Below, in pieces: positions 25,268-37,419 of a stretch of 64,000 bases of DNA. The notes under the pieces were generated by a model. It worked only from the letters and a program-made list of their open reading frames with translations, was not told the origin of the DNA and ran no database searches. Positions within the stretch are counted from its first letter, which is position 1, and the number at the start of each line of letters is the position of its first letter. A program made the position numbers and the translations under genes. Source of the stretch: Siniperca chuatsi (lineage: Eukaryota > Chordata > Actinopteri > Centrarchiformes > Sinipercidae). The stretch spans positions 17,302,822 through 17,366,821 of the forward strand of contig NC_058055.1 in assembly GCF_020085105.1 (NCBI RefSeq), read 5' to 3'.

Positions 25268-28200
25268 ATTTGCTGTGACTGTGTGTGGGTGTTGAACCAG
25301 GCTGTGTTTTAAATCTTTCTAGTGTGGGTGTTTGTGATTGACACAACTTAAACAGAACATGTGCGACTGGACTGAGAGTATAAGTACTTTGGGCAGAAGG
25401 GTCGGTAAACCAAGTACTTGTTTAGTATTGGTCCAACAGGAAGTGGCAGGTGTGTGGTCACAGTATTTTGCAGCAGACCTGAGAAAAACACAACAACAAA
25501 ACAAGAGCTCAAAACAGGGAACTATTCAGTAACTGCCAAAGCTTACATTTCACACAGCTGTGTTTGGCACGGTGCAGTGGGATTATAGCATCCTTTCTTT
25601 CCAACAGTGAACATTTTCAAGGAAAGGTGTTCAAACTGTGACGTGTTCTTTCCCACCTGGGCTGTACAAATCAACTTCACAACTTTGTAGCACAGGTTAT
25701 CAAGTTTATTTGTATAGTCTGATATCATACTCAGTGTCTCAATAGGTTTTAAATGCATTTCAAGTGAACGCAGGTGGCACAAAATGTTGGAAACTTTCCT
25801 GGAATATAGTTCTCTTCAGCAAGAAGGAGATAGTCAGTCAGTCGGCAGGTTTAGAAATACAATTAAAAAAAAGAAGAGAAAAAAAGGGACATTTCACTAC
25901 ATGAGAACCTGTAGAAATATCAGTTACGCAATTTCCAGGAATTCATACCTCCACCTCTTACAGCATAGGAACATATTATGTGACGCAGTGGGGTACAGAG
26001 AGATCTCATGAAGACAAAAGAAAACTTAGAGCCATCCTACTAGGTTTGAATCTAATCTTAATTTTGCCTTGAGAAACAAACTTGCCCTAGTACACACCCC
26101 TATAAAAACAAAAGAATACCTAGTTTAATTCCCTTACTGCGAGAAAGGGCATTCTACTACTTGTTTTATGTTTATTCAGCAGATAGAGGCTGAATGGGAG
26201 AAGCCTGGGAAAGCCAGAGGCTGTGAAGGGGCGATATGGTTGAATTCTGCAAGCTAATATCAACAAGGGAGAGGAGGACAGCATGAACCAGCTGCACTGG
26301 GAGAAGGTTGATATACAGATAAAATATACTGCATCTATAAAAACTGACCTTTACCCTATATTAAAAAAAACTACAAGGAAACTTACCCTTGAAAAAGGAC
26401 AACGGCAACACATTTTACATCAGTAGTAGAGAGCTTGTCAAGTTCAGGAAGAGGTGAAAAAATGATTACACCAGTTTCTGCAAAACACTTGCAGAACAAT
26501 ATGAAAACAAAAATACAAAAATGATGATGATGATGATGTGATTTTTGCTGGAGTCTATACCAAACAAGCATGTCCCCTGTCTGGACAATATGATCTCTGT
26601 CGCACCACAATGCTTCATTTATAAGTGATATGTTGTGCCACATTGTCCTTTTTTAAATGAACAATTAATTGCTCAGCCCTACTTGTGCGCGCGCACACAC
26701 AAACACAGGAACAGCTCATTACAGGCCAAGGACACTTGGCACAGCACATCTGACCAGGACACACACAATGTTTTTCTGTTTGTCTTTGGAGGCAGCCAGA
26801 TTCCCAGATGGATCAACAAGGACAGGCTTCATGTAAATCACCAATTGAGCATAACTGAAAAAAATTGAGGGCAGTGATATAGTGTGATATTTGTGCGCCA
26901 AACACTGTAACACTACACAAACACACCACATAGAAAAACATTGGTTATTTCAGGAAGTGGGCATTACAGTATTCAACTACATTGCTTAGTGCCGTTTAAG
27001 ACTTTAAAGTTTATATTTGTAGAGGTGGAATAGAACATTTTTGTCTGTAAATGTCTGTGCTTAAACAGGTTAGACTGGTGCGTTTACTTTCGCTCTGTGT
27101 CATGCAGCTGCTCCTGCAGTATTTTATGTATAAAATACAGTAGATTATATATACTTCTCTATGTACTGTAAGACTGTAAGTCAGGATTCAAAGCTCAGAG
27201 CAGCGTCAAAGGCAACATTGCACTGAGTCTGAGGGTATTAATGCAATGACACCCGATTCCTTGGTGTGAGTGCTGAGAAGGCAGACGGACGTTTCAGGCC
27301 TATCAGTCACTTTACTGGTCAGGCAGCAAAGAGTATAAATGAAACACTAACCTGTGCAACACAGACCAGGCCGACTGTGTGGCACAGTGTGGACGTGCGA
27401 GTGTGGTCGTCTACCTGGATCAGAGGTTAGGCAAAAACACCTTTCCACATTGATTAAATGTGTGAAACTAAAGATGAGGGGAGACTACTCTCTGTTTTGC
27501 TGTTTTTTTCTTACCTTGTGTCCAGTTAAAAGTTAAAGTTTTGCTTCAGGTAGAAAATGCTTGCTCCCCTGTTCCACTTCAGGAACTTAATGAAACAGAA
27601 AGCGGTTATCACCGGTTTTGATTTTATTTCTATTGTGCTTTTCACACTTTGGGGAGAAATTCCAAGAATGAAATTTCATCCTTGCTCAGGAGGTGACACC
27701 AATTTAAGTACCTGGTACTTTCAGGCAATTTTAAAACGGAAGAGCTGTGCTTCATAGCACTCAGGAAATAAGCCCTCACAATGTTTCAGTACAATGACAA
27801 TATTCTATTAATACCATAAACATAACATAACCTATTTATCAAAGCACTTCTATTCTTACCATTTTAAAAGAGAATATCCTGCCAAGTACAGTTAAGTGTT
27901 GGGAGAAAACAGACAAACATTGTCAAACAATGAAATAAAAACAACAGAGAGCACAAGACAACTGCAATAATAAACATTCAGCCCTCAAAAGACTGATGGG
28001 AAACTGGTATATGGTGGACAAATCCCACTCCCCACTTGGTGTTACATTCCAGTAGCATTTTCCACTTGCACAGCAGGAACTGAGATCTGAGAGTGTAAAT
28101 GTTGTGTCAATAAACATTTATAGCTGAACTACTGTGCCCAGCTGGCTGTGATCTCCTCAGGGGTTCGCCCAACACCGCACATACCTTCACTAAGCAGGAC

Positions 28201-31200
28201 AAAGGTGCTTAACTGAAACTATGCAAACTGTAAAGATGTAAAACGCCCAGAGAACTTAACAGTGGGACCATTTCATTCTTGACTGAAAATGAATCTCACA
28301 AACAAAATCCGGAATATTAACTTATTGGGAAATGTCTTTGGATTTGGATGTCTGCAGACTAAGTTGTGGCACAGTTCCCACCTTAAGGTTACAAAACTAC
28401 AGACCTGCTTGCTGTATGACCTCACTTAAGGGTGGTCTCTTTAAAGCGATGCTAGAGGCACCTTTACCCTAGCTGATACCTCCGCCAGAAGAGCTAGTTG
28501 CTAATCTTTTCCTTGTGGTTTCCACGAGGGTGCCTGTTTGCGTAATTGGGGCAGATCTATGCCAGTTTACATAGAGGTGTGGCTCACGAATGTGCTGTGA
28601 TGTCTGCAAAATCCACTAGGTAACCGCCCACACACACCCACATAAAAAAGGACCTGCAGCCATTTTCTGTTTCTGCTATTACAAATATGGAGTGTGAACA
28701 TGTAGCACAACCACAGTATATTCACATTTTTTTTATTTAGAAATGGGACTTACTAAAAGGCTCTTTATCTTAGTGGACTATGAGCAATGACTTGGGCCAA
28801 GAGAGCTCCGGTTACAACAGGCTTCAGGGATAATGGTCCTGTTACTTGACTTAGCGTTGCTGCCACGGACTCTAAGAGGATTAGTTGGAGAAGTAACAAA
28901 CCTGCTAACCTTATTATAGCTTATTGCTGCTCCTCGTTCTACCCATATAAACAACGCATGGCTTTGTTTTGACTGCGCCACCACTGACAACAACAACACA
29001 GCTCTATGGTTATATGACCAGACCAGCGATATTATTATTATTATTATTGTTATTATTTCTGCTATATCATAGTAGCATTGTCAAATATCTAATTATCAAT
29101 CGCAAAATGGAAACTTGCCTTTAGCCACAAAGTTCAAACAAAACATTATTCCAGAATTCTGCACCCCACAGTCCTGATATTTTTCAGATATTTAGTTAAA
29201 TTATGTTTTATAATAATAATAATAATAATAATATAATAAGCACCCAAAGCTCTTCTCTCAAGAGTAAAAACTGAAACTCTTCATTTAAAAAAAAGGGTGG
29301 TTTTGACTGACCACAATTCACCTGGCTGTTTAGCAATTTAGCAAAAAATACATTCCCATTTAGAAATATATTAAAATATTTACCTGTACATAGAGCTTGT
29401 GTGTGTGTGTGTGTGTGTGTCTAAATAAATATGAAAACTCAAATATGTAAATTTGCAATAATAATATCCCAGTCATTTGTGGAGTCAGTAGCAGAACAAC
29501 AATAACACCATGTTCAGTCCCCTGCAGGGCTAAAGGAGTAAATGTAACCTTGATAACAACCCGGGAAGGTATGCCGTATCATAACTGCCGGTGCAAAGTC
29601 AGTAAACCATTCTTCAGGCATCACACACAATGGTCTTCCAGTTGTTTGAAGTTATGAATAGTACATCTTTTGAGCCAGAAATATATGTTTGTATGTATAA
29701 GGTACATTGTAGTTTCACATAAAGGCTGTATGTGTTTTTGTTAGTGTATGTGTGTAAACTTGTGCGCAAGCATGTGTGGACAGACCGACCACTGAGACTG
29801 AACTGAGCGACCCCTTAAGTCACCTGGCTGAAAACCACCACTCCTGCCAAAAACTGCTCTCGCTGTGAGATGGAATGTGACAAACTAACAATCTGTCCAC
29901 TTTCCCATGAACAGAAGTACGAATCTACACATCATAAGAAAGGATAACCTGTCAGCTGGACACCTCTGCTCGCCAAGATGTGACTACTAAGCTGCACCAC
30001 AGCACAGGTCAGAAAGGATGAGGCCACGTATGCAGAAAGACTTGACAGCAGTGTTCCATGTAATTTCCTCCTATAATTATTCATTTATGCTCCGACTAAT
30101 TAGAAACCAGGTTGCCACATTCCCAAGCTTCTCCCAGAAATCTATTCACAATTAAAAAAACAAATAAATCTCAACACAGTATACAGGTATTTAACCAAAT
30201 CTGCCAAGTCAAAATTTTGACGATGCCAAAATGTACCAAGAACATGTCAGGTGAGGACTCTCAGATGTAGGCTGGTGACTTTAAGGCTGTGGTGCAAACC
30301 CTTCTTGTATGACACAAGACATTTTTGGTTAACTTCATTTTTCGGCCCATTTAACTAGAAATAACTTAACTTAATCAGCTGACGGATTCATCGGTCTATC
30401 ACTAAATACAATTACCAAAAAGATCAGAAAGTTGGATTAACACCTCTCAAATAACTAAAAATTACAATCTTAAAAAAGGTAGGATTTATTGCAGGATTTT
30501 TGTTTTGGACTGCTTTTTTGGTTGCTAGGTGTACTAATAGCTTGGCAACTGCATGTGTACTACATTCCCTCCCTTCACTCATAGTACACCACTAAAAATA
30601 ACCTGATGTGTCTTAACGTGTTCAAATGCAGACATGTAAATGGTACCATGTCAATAATAAATAAATTAACAATCTACAGCTGCAGCAATGATGGACAATG
30701 ACAACACTTGACAAATCCAGTCTGTTATTTAGGGGTTTTGCTGTCCTGAAATTATTGAAGTGTAAATTAAGCCTAGATTTCAAGAAAGTAACGTGGCATG
30801 TGGCTGCCTGATTAATCTAACCACTCCAACCCAACACACCCCATCAAAACACCTGACCAAGCAGGTTTGAGTCACATTACAAGTTACACATTCCGACTCT
30901 CTTGTGTTCAGCATCACAATAATTTAACTACATGTTTTAATCGTGGCGTGGCTTTAAATCGGCTGATGCAAGCATGGTACCACCCTGATTGCAGGCGGCA
31001 TGCTGGTGAACATTTGCCGGAAGGATGACGCACAATGAAGGCACCCGCGGATGTTGGGAATCAGGGCTGCTGTAAAAGCTATATTAACGATCATTTAAAA
31101 TAGTCTTACTTACGAGCAGTGGCAACCAAACTGGGCAAAGTTCAGCTGTCCATCTCGCTGATAGTCCATCTGTCAGGGCACCAAAACACCAGCTACCTAC

Positions 31201-32130
31201 GTGGCTCTGCTCGGTTCTCGCGTGGTGCCAATGTCGCCTTCAGAGATAACGGAAACATCGTAATTGCCTATCGTACACGAGGAACTCGTGCTTCTGGCGC
31301 TTGCTCTTGTGTGCGATTTTTTAAACAAGTCAATGTTGCGTCAGTATTGAGCGATTTAGAGTTGTCTTTATGTATTCGTCTTTACAGTTACAAGCCAGCC
31401 GTGTCGCTTGATAAACAAATACATAAATAACTGCCAAATTATGTTCTCTTCCGTTTTGTTAAAGGACAGTTCATTGGATTGGTAGAAATTCGGCACTTTT
31501 GGAGGGGTCTTTGAAAGCAACACTACGGTCATCCCACGTCTTCTCGGTACTAGCGGGGTCGGCTAGCCGGCTCGGACAATGAATGAAAACACCAAATTAT
31601 AACACGGAAAAGTGTCGAGCCGCGTGTTAGAAAAAACATTTAAACGTTTCCTCACAATGGTCACCTCTCACTAAATGTCCCGCTTCTAATATGATTTGGT
31701 TTTCCGTTGACGCGCTCAAATGAAAAATTAAAGCCGCCTTACAAAACGTCAACTAACAAATACTGAAAGTGTATGTATAACGCTCGGCTAGAAACATTCT
31801 TAGTTTATTCTCAAGCATGAAACACCAAGCAGAGATGAGGAAAGTTATATTCGATTTAAATATTAGTGCGCCAATACAGCTGACAACACGAGGGAGGATT
31901 GCTTTGGTCCACTTCTACAAGTATACTAGTAAGCACACGATACATGTGGAATAAATGTCGTTACAACACCCCTTAGATAAAAAACAAAATGATTTATTGC
32001 AACAATGAAAAGTCATTAAGGGCATTACCTTTAATGTCTTCTGGATAATTATGGTATGGGGCACAGACCGAAGAGCAGAGATGATATAGTCGTGGTTGCT
32101 GATGAAATATCCCGCTCGGTTGTGTGAGTG
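25268..32130. other. Upstream region of slc7a3
   Basis: No coding exon is recognised in nearly 7 kb. Simple repeats occur: an ATAAT tract at about 29206-29236 and (GT)n at about 29399-29420. On the minus strand a perfect donor GTAAGTAAG begins at 31114, so bases from 31115 upward could be a 5' untranslated exon of slc7a3, about 5.8 kb before its start codon. DNA around 31000-31320 and 31500-31700 is richer in CpG than its surroundings. This is inference only. Confidence 0.4.
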
Positions 32131-32149
32131 CGTTCGGTTTTCATCAGCT

Positions 32150-32425
32150 GGGAGGGGCGGGAAGATAAACAAACTGACGCAACCGGGGTTGGACATTTCC
32201 ACCATAGACTACTCATGAATGGAAGAACAGACGTAAGAAATCTTGACCTTTCTGATAACGTTGCAGTCCGCTGGTCAACATATAGGAGAGCTAGAAAAAC
32301 TACGAAAAAGAGACGACTACAAAATGTTTAAGAGTCAGAAAGTGAACGCACGTGAAGGAGAACGTCGTGTGTTCTGCGTGTGTGCTCGCGTGCTTTCCCG
32401 TAGTAGGAATGCCCATATATGGAGA
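32150..32425. promoter_or_regulatory. Candidate promoter: GC box and CArG box
   Basis: A GC box (GGGGCGGG, near 32154) and a perfect CArG box CCATATATGG at 32413-32422 (SRF-binding consensus) lie within 270 bases in a CpG-containing stretch. They are upstream of slc7a3 on its strand. Which transcript they drive cannot be told from sequence. Confidence 0.4.
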
Positions 32426-33003
32426 CCTAGCGTCAGTTTCCTCCCCCTCTGACATCTAGCCTATAGGCTCCAGTCTCTACACATACTTACTGTCGCTTTG
32501 TTCCATAGATTAAAAGATGCGGAGGAAAAACTAAAGCATTTCTTTCATGTGAATTTGCACTCAGTGACCTCGGAATGCTGGAGGGTCAGTGGTGGTGTCA
32601 AACAATGTAATTTTCAACATGTTATCCATGTGATTGACTGACCATCATGCAAAATCTCATCTAAAATCCGGCCGCTTGGTATGATGAAATGTTTTGCATG
32701 AACAGATAACATAAATGAACATTTCTGAAAAGGATCACATACATTTGGTTTTTAAATAACTGTGACCAGAATATGTATGGAGTTGGGCATTCTACACTTG
32801 AAAAACAAACTTAATATAAAATAACTCAAACTATGTTATGGCTTCACTGTTTCTTGACTACCTAAAACATTTGTTGACAAACAATTTCATCACAAGGTCC
32901 ATTTAATAGCTTTTCTCAGCATTTGATCATTTCATACCATCTGGTAGATGTTTAAATTTCCATTTTTCTGAGCACTTAAAGGACTTCTCATTCATGTTGG
33001 CTT

Positions 33004-33189
33004 GAGACTGAAAGTTCATTCTTGACTTTGGGAACAGTAGTCGACAAAACAATCTTTTCGCAAAGCAACATCTGCTGAGGAAGACTGCGTAGTACCACTG
33101 AAAGCTCCAGAAGAACTACTAAATGGGCCCAGTGGTGAGTTTGTTTTGTAAATGACTGTTTCCAAGGTCAAGAATGAACTTTCAGTCTC
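33004..33189. repeat. Inverted repeat with GAGACTGAAAGTTCATTC arms
   Basis: The left arm starts GAGACTGAAAGTTCATTCTT at 33004. The right arm ends AAGAATGAACTTTCAGTCTC at 33189. Each arm is about 50 bp, including an ACAAAACAA segment. The region to about 33320 (AGCTTTCAACCGCATCTCAT, then GGAGCTGCCTCAG) belongs to the same repeat, because it is shared with the copy at 12603-12760. Confidence 0.7.
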
Positions 33190-33319
33190 TTCCTCAAATA
33201 TATTTGAGCCTGTGTGACAAAATAAATTCAACTCAAATGTCCACTAGCTAGCTTTTTTGGAGCTTTCAACCGCATCTCATGGTCTTCATCAGCAAATGGA
33301 GCTGCCTCAGGTCAGCCAG

Positions 33320-35960
33320 GCTCTACAGCTGAATCATGGAAAACCTGTTCTAGTCAACCACCAAATGTCAATACATCACTGCACAGCTGTTTTCACTCTG
33401 GAGGTTCAACACTGTGAACGTTGTGGACAATATGGTGTTTATTCTTTTAAAAACTCCCGCTAAGGTCGTTAAAATCATCTTATTCCACACTGGATTGGCT
33501 TGTTCAAACGCTTCAGTGAAGCTATATGATATTTACACTGAGTGAAATATCCAACCCCTGTCTTTTATGGCTGCCATCAATAAACCATTATACATGTGGC
33601 AACTATAGCGTCATACTGAACCTGTAGTAATGTATCATAACTTATTAAGTCACTTTCATACAAATTTTTATACCTGAGCTGTGGATCAAACCCACAGGAA
33701 CAATGTACAAGAACAGGGTCGTGGACCGAGGTCACATCCTGTGTTGAACCATTTATACCGATGGAATTTATGTTTGTCCGAGGTCGTTGTTGTGGTCCCA
33801 AAAGGATGTAGGACTGGGTGTCTTAGTACTGGACTTGCTAAACCAGCATAGGGAGTGTCGCCATTAGTTTTTCTCAGAATTACTCGTAGCTCACCTGGTA
33901 GAGCACATACCACGTATCAAGGCTGAGTCCTTACTGCAGCCGCCCGGGTTAGAGTCCAGCCCGGGCCCTTTGCTGCATGTCATCCCTTCTTTCTCCCCTG
34001 CCTTTCCTTTCTGTCTCTCCTGTCTCTATCAAATAAAGCAAAAATGCCACAAAATAAAATCACCCCACAGTTTTTGTGCTGATGGTTGCAGATATACTTT
34101 GATTATTATTAACTACAGTCACGCAGATTTGGGTTGTGTTGCAAGACAATAAAATGGAATGGGGAAATGAGTAATTGCATGTAAAATATATAAATAATCT
34201 TTATTTAAGAAATTCAACATTTTTTCCCGTATGTGGCAGGGAGCCCTGACCTGTGGGCCCCTGATGACCCTGTTCATGTTGGTTAAGCACTTTATTGTTT
34301 TTAGGAATATGCACTATGTACATTTTGACAGGGCTCCTCTACAACGCAGATAGATGAGTAATAAATCATTTTAGCTAATATGGTGCTTTAGTGTTGAATA
34401 TTCCGAAACAAAATTTCAAAACATCAAATTACCACAAACCAACTGACACACAATGAAAAGGGGCCCTTGGGGCCCCTGTACATCTGCGACGCCACTTTGC
34501 CCGGTTGGTAATCCAGCCATGCAAAGGAACACATCATTTCGACTGTCGTTGAGTGATTCATTTTACTTATAGCATGTTCACACTGTTGGCTACTTTTTGA
34601 CATAAAGTCACAGTACGAAAGTATCTGTCTAACAGAGTTTGTGCTGACAAGAAAGAACTAAACAAAGAAATTAAGGGCCGTATTGACTTTCGAAATGAGG
34701 TAATATGTGTGTGCCAGCAAAGTCATCCACAGTCGCGTACACGCCTAGCCATTGAAATGTTGTCTTTCTTCACTGTTCCAATGGTGTTGTTGTTTTCTTT
34801 TTCTGTGTAAAGGTTTGTATCTCTCTTTTTATTGTTTCTGTTCCTGAGAAAGGCTGAATGAATTGTTTTTCACGCCTTGGACTATAACCAGAGGTAACTT
34901 TAGATAAAATGGATTTGTAAATTATATTTTCTCCCCCTCTGTCCAACAGTACTTTAGTAGCCACTCGTCTCACCTTTTGTCCTTGCCCAGTCACGCTGCT
35001 TTGGGTTGCTCTTTCAATTTACTTCCACTTTATCAAGCTAACCCAACTGGGTGTCTTTGCAAACACAGCAAGCGTCATGGCTGCACACTGGGCTCCAGTG
35101 TTAGAACTGCTAACAAAACACCACCTAATCTCTGCCTTGGCTCACTGTGCCCATCCTGTCTGCCCACTTTCATTACTTAGGACAAGGCCAGCACATCAAA
35201 GCTCACTAGTTTTCAGCTCTCACTGATGAGGAAGGTCAGGGTCGGTGTATGTATCCCAGGGTTCCTATACATTGTTAAATTTCATTATTCATTGTATTTT
35301 TGTTTAACTGGATTTCAAGATATATGGATCTATTTTTTATCTCCTGAATCTAGGGTGGATACAGGGAGTTGTGTGCTGTATATATTGTAAAGCCCTGATT
35401 TGAGGGAAATAAATAAACCTGACTTTTCACATTTGTTTTTACAGGAAACCTTGTGTAGTGCAGTGCAACACAGGTACAGAACTGTATGAAGTGCAACACT
35501 GTATAAATCTACTGTTTATAATTCCTTTTTTTAATTCATGTGGAAGCCACAGTTGCATCCAATTAGTCATGTCTACTTTGGATCACCTGCAGGTCAAGGT
35601 CTACATCACAAGATCACTATTCTGGGACAACTTTAATCCACCTGTGTTCAGAATTCCTCTTCCCGTTAATCCCTGTATTTCCTGAAGCCAAACTACAACA
35701 AGAAAAAGATTAGAGGACTTCAAAGATTTGTGTTTAGTGAAACAAAAAGACCCAGTGTTGCTACAGAAGTCTCATAACTTGTACTTATGTTTCCCTCCTG
35801 TCATAAGGTGTATTTAAAAGGAAAAGGGTAGGTATAAGGAGGGTATAGTAATTTTTCTTTTGGATGAAGGCAGGGTAGTCTGACTTTTTAGGAGAGCAGG
35901 GGAGGGTCTTATATTTTTAGCAGAATTTAGGCTTTATTTTATCCTTTCTTGCAATGAAGT
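33320..35960. other. Gene-free stretch downstream of snx12
   Basis: No coding exon is recognised. It contains the SINE at 33881-34070. The open frames of 60-75 codons lack family resemblance. Confidence 0.45.
33881..34070 (+). mobile_element. tRNA-derived SINE
   Basis: A box TAGCTCACCTGG (33887-33898) and B box GGTTAGAGTCC (33947-33957) are at tRNA spacing. They are followed by the GGGCCCTTTGCTGCATGTCA body, a CT-rich block and an A-rich tail with AAATAAAGCAAAAATGCC. A truncated relative is at 22965-23110. It is not a functional tRNA gene, since the acceptor and anticodon arms do not fold properly and the body is fused. Confidence 0.85.
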
Positions 35961-36327
35961 AGGGCTGCAACTAACAGTTTTTTCATTAGCAATTTTTCTG
36001 TTGGTTATTTTCTAGATTAATTAATAGTTTTGTCTATAAATTGCCAGAAAGTAGTGAAAAACACTCATTATAATTTCTCTGAACAGAAGCTGGTGTCTTC
36101 AAATTGCTTGTTTTAGCCAACCAACAGTCCAAAACCCAAAGATGTTAAGTTTACAATTATACATGACAAAGAAAAGCATCAAATCCTCATATTTAAAAAG
36201 CTGGAAGTGGGAAATGTCTGGCATTTGCTTAAAAAAGACTGAAGCAATTAGGCGATTATCAAAATAGTTGCCAATACATTTTCTGTTGACCGACTAATCA
36301 GTTAATAGACCTATTGTTTCAGCTGTA
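35961..36327 (+). mobile_element. Near-complete MITE, TGCAACTAAC family
   Basis: Runs from AGGGCTGCAACTAACAG to CTATTGTTTCAGCTGT. The ends are roughly inverted. Internal landmarks are TTGTCTATAAATTGCCAGAA, CCAACAGTCCAAAACCCAAA and GACCGACTAATCAGTTAATAG. It is the fullest of the four copies in the window. Confidence 0.8.
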
Positions 36328-36539
36328 TATAGTCACTATGAAAAAACAGAGGAAAACCATTCTGTCACTGTATTAGATTTTATTAATGTGTACATTGGTG
36401 AAACACATTACAAGTTCCCTTGAGATAATAAGGTTTAAATTGGGGTACATGTTGTACCAATTTTATTATTTTGACATGTTGCGGAAAGGGTGTTTTGCTC
36501 TAAGTCAAGGAGAGTGTTTAAATAACATTAAAACATTAA

Positions 36540-37415
36540 AGGAGCTGTAAGCGACATTCACTGCCACCAAATGTCGCACTAGAGTACCAGCATCTCAGAC
36601 CAAAACAAATGGGTACTACGGCCCACCAGACTCCATTAAGAAAAACAGTCGTTTTACCTCGCAGATCATCGTAAAACACACTTCATTCAAAATGGACAGA
36701 AACAAGATAAAACTCACCAAAACCGCCTTTTAGTCTTTCCACTGTTCCAATGACCAACTCTGGTTTGGTCAAAATAAACCCTTAATTCAGAGTAAGATGT
36801 GAAAAGGAAGCTGCAATGGCTGCAACGTTATATGTCGGAACAAATGCGCCTGTCAAAGTATGTCCACTAAAAAGGCTTGTTTTTGCCACTGACAGGCTCA
36901 GATTGTTATTTTAAGTGTCTGACAACATTATGCAAATGATTACTACATAGCTAGACCTTTTTGTTAAACAGTTACGTTTTTTATTTAACCAGAAACAGCC
37001 GTTATAGCGCTCTCACCCGCCACAAGACTCCATTGAAAAAAAAACAAATCATCTTAAAGCACACTTCATTCAAACTGGACAGAAACAAAATAAAACTCAC
37101 CAAAACCATCAATCACCAACTCTGGTTTGGTCGAAATATTTATGTATTTATTCACCGCGTTAGATGAGAAAAGAAAGAGCTGTTATATCACTCTCCTCAA
37201 AGCCAATAGCTTCACAGGGAGGGTCTCACATGCACTAACATGCACACGCGACCGGACCGGTTGCCACAACAAAGAACAGAGAAGCTCGGATGACAACACA
37301 GAAAAGGGGAGTGTGACGTCATTCTCTGCTCAGGACACCATTACTCCACTAATCTTTATATAGCAAATAGTTGTTTGCTGCTATATTAATGTTCAGAATC
37401 TCGTATACAGAACCT
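36540..37415 (+). mobile_element. TTAA-flanked non-autonomous element with internal duplication
   Basis: Flanked by TTAA at 36536-36539 and 37416-37419. The ends AGGAGCTGT and ACAGAACCT are inverted and imperfect. Two direct, diverged copies of an internal block occur: ACTCCATTAAG...CACTTCATTCAAAATGGACA...CAACTCTGGTTTGGTC at about 36628-36765 and its relative at about 37028-37135. TTAA target sites fit Kolobok- or piggyBac-type elements. No transposase is present. Confidence 0.65.
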
Positions 37416-37419
37416 TTAA

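Noticed and set aside
31119-31430. 103-codon plus-strand frame (MATKLGKVQL...)
   Set aside because: No recognisable domain and no splice partners. It lies in the CpG-richer region that better fits a non-coding 5' exon on the other strand.
33881-33960. Possible tRNA gene
   Set aside because: A and B boxes are present but fused to a SINE body and A-rich tail, and a sister truncated copy exists. It is a SINE head, not a tRNA gene.
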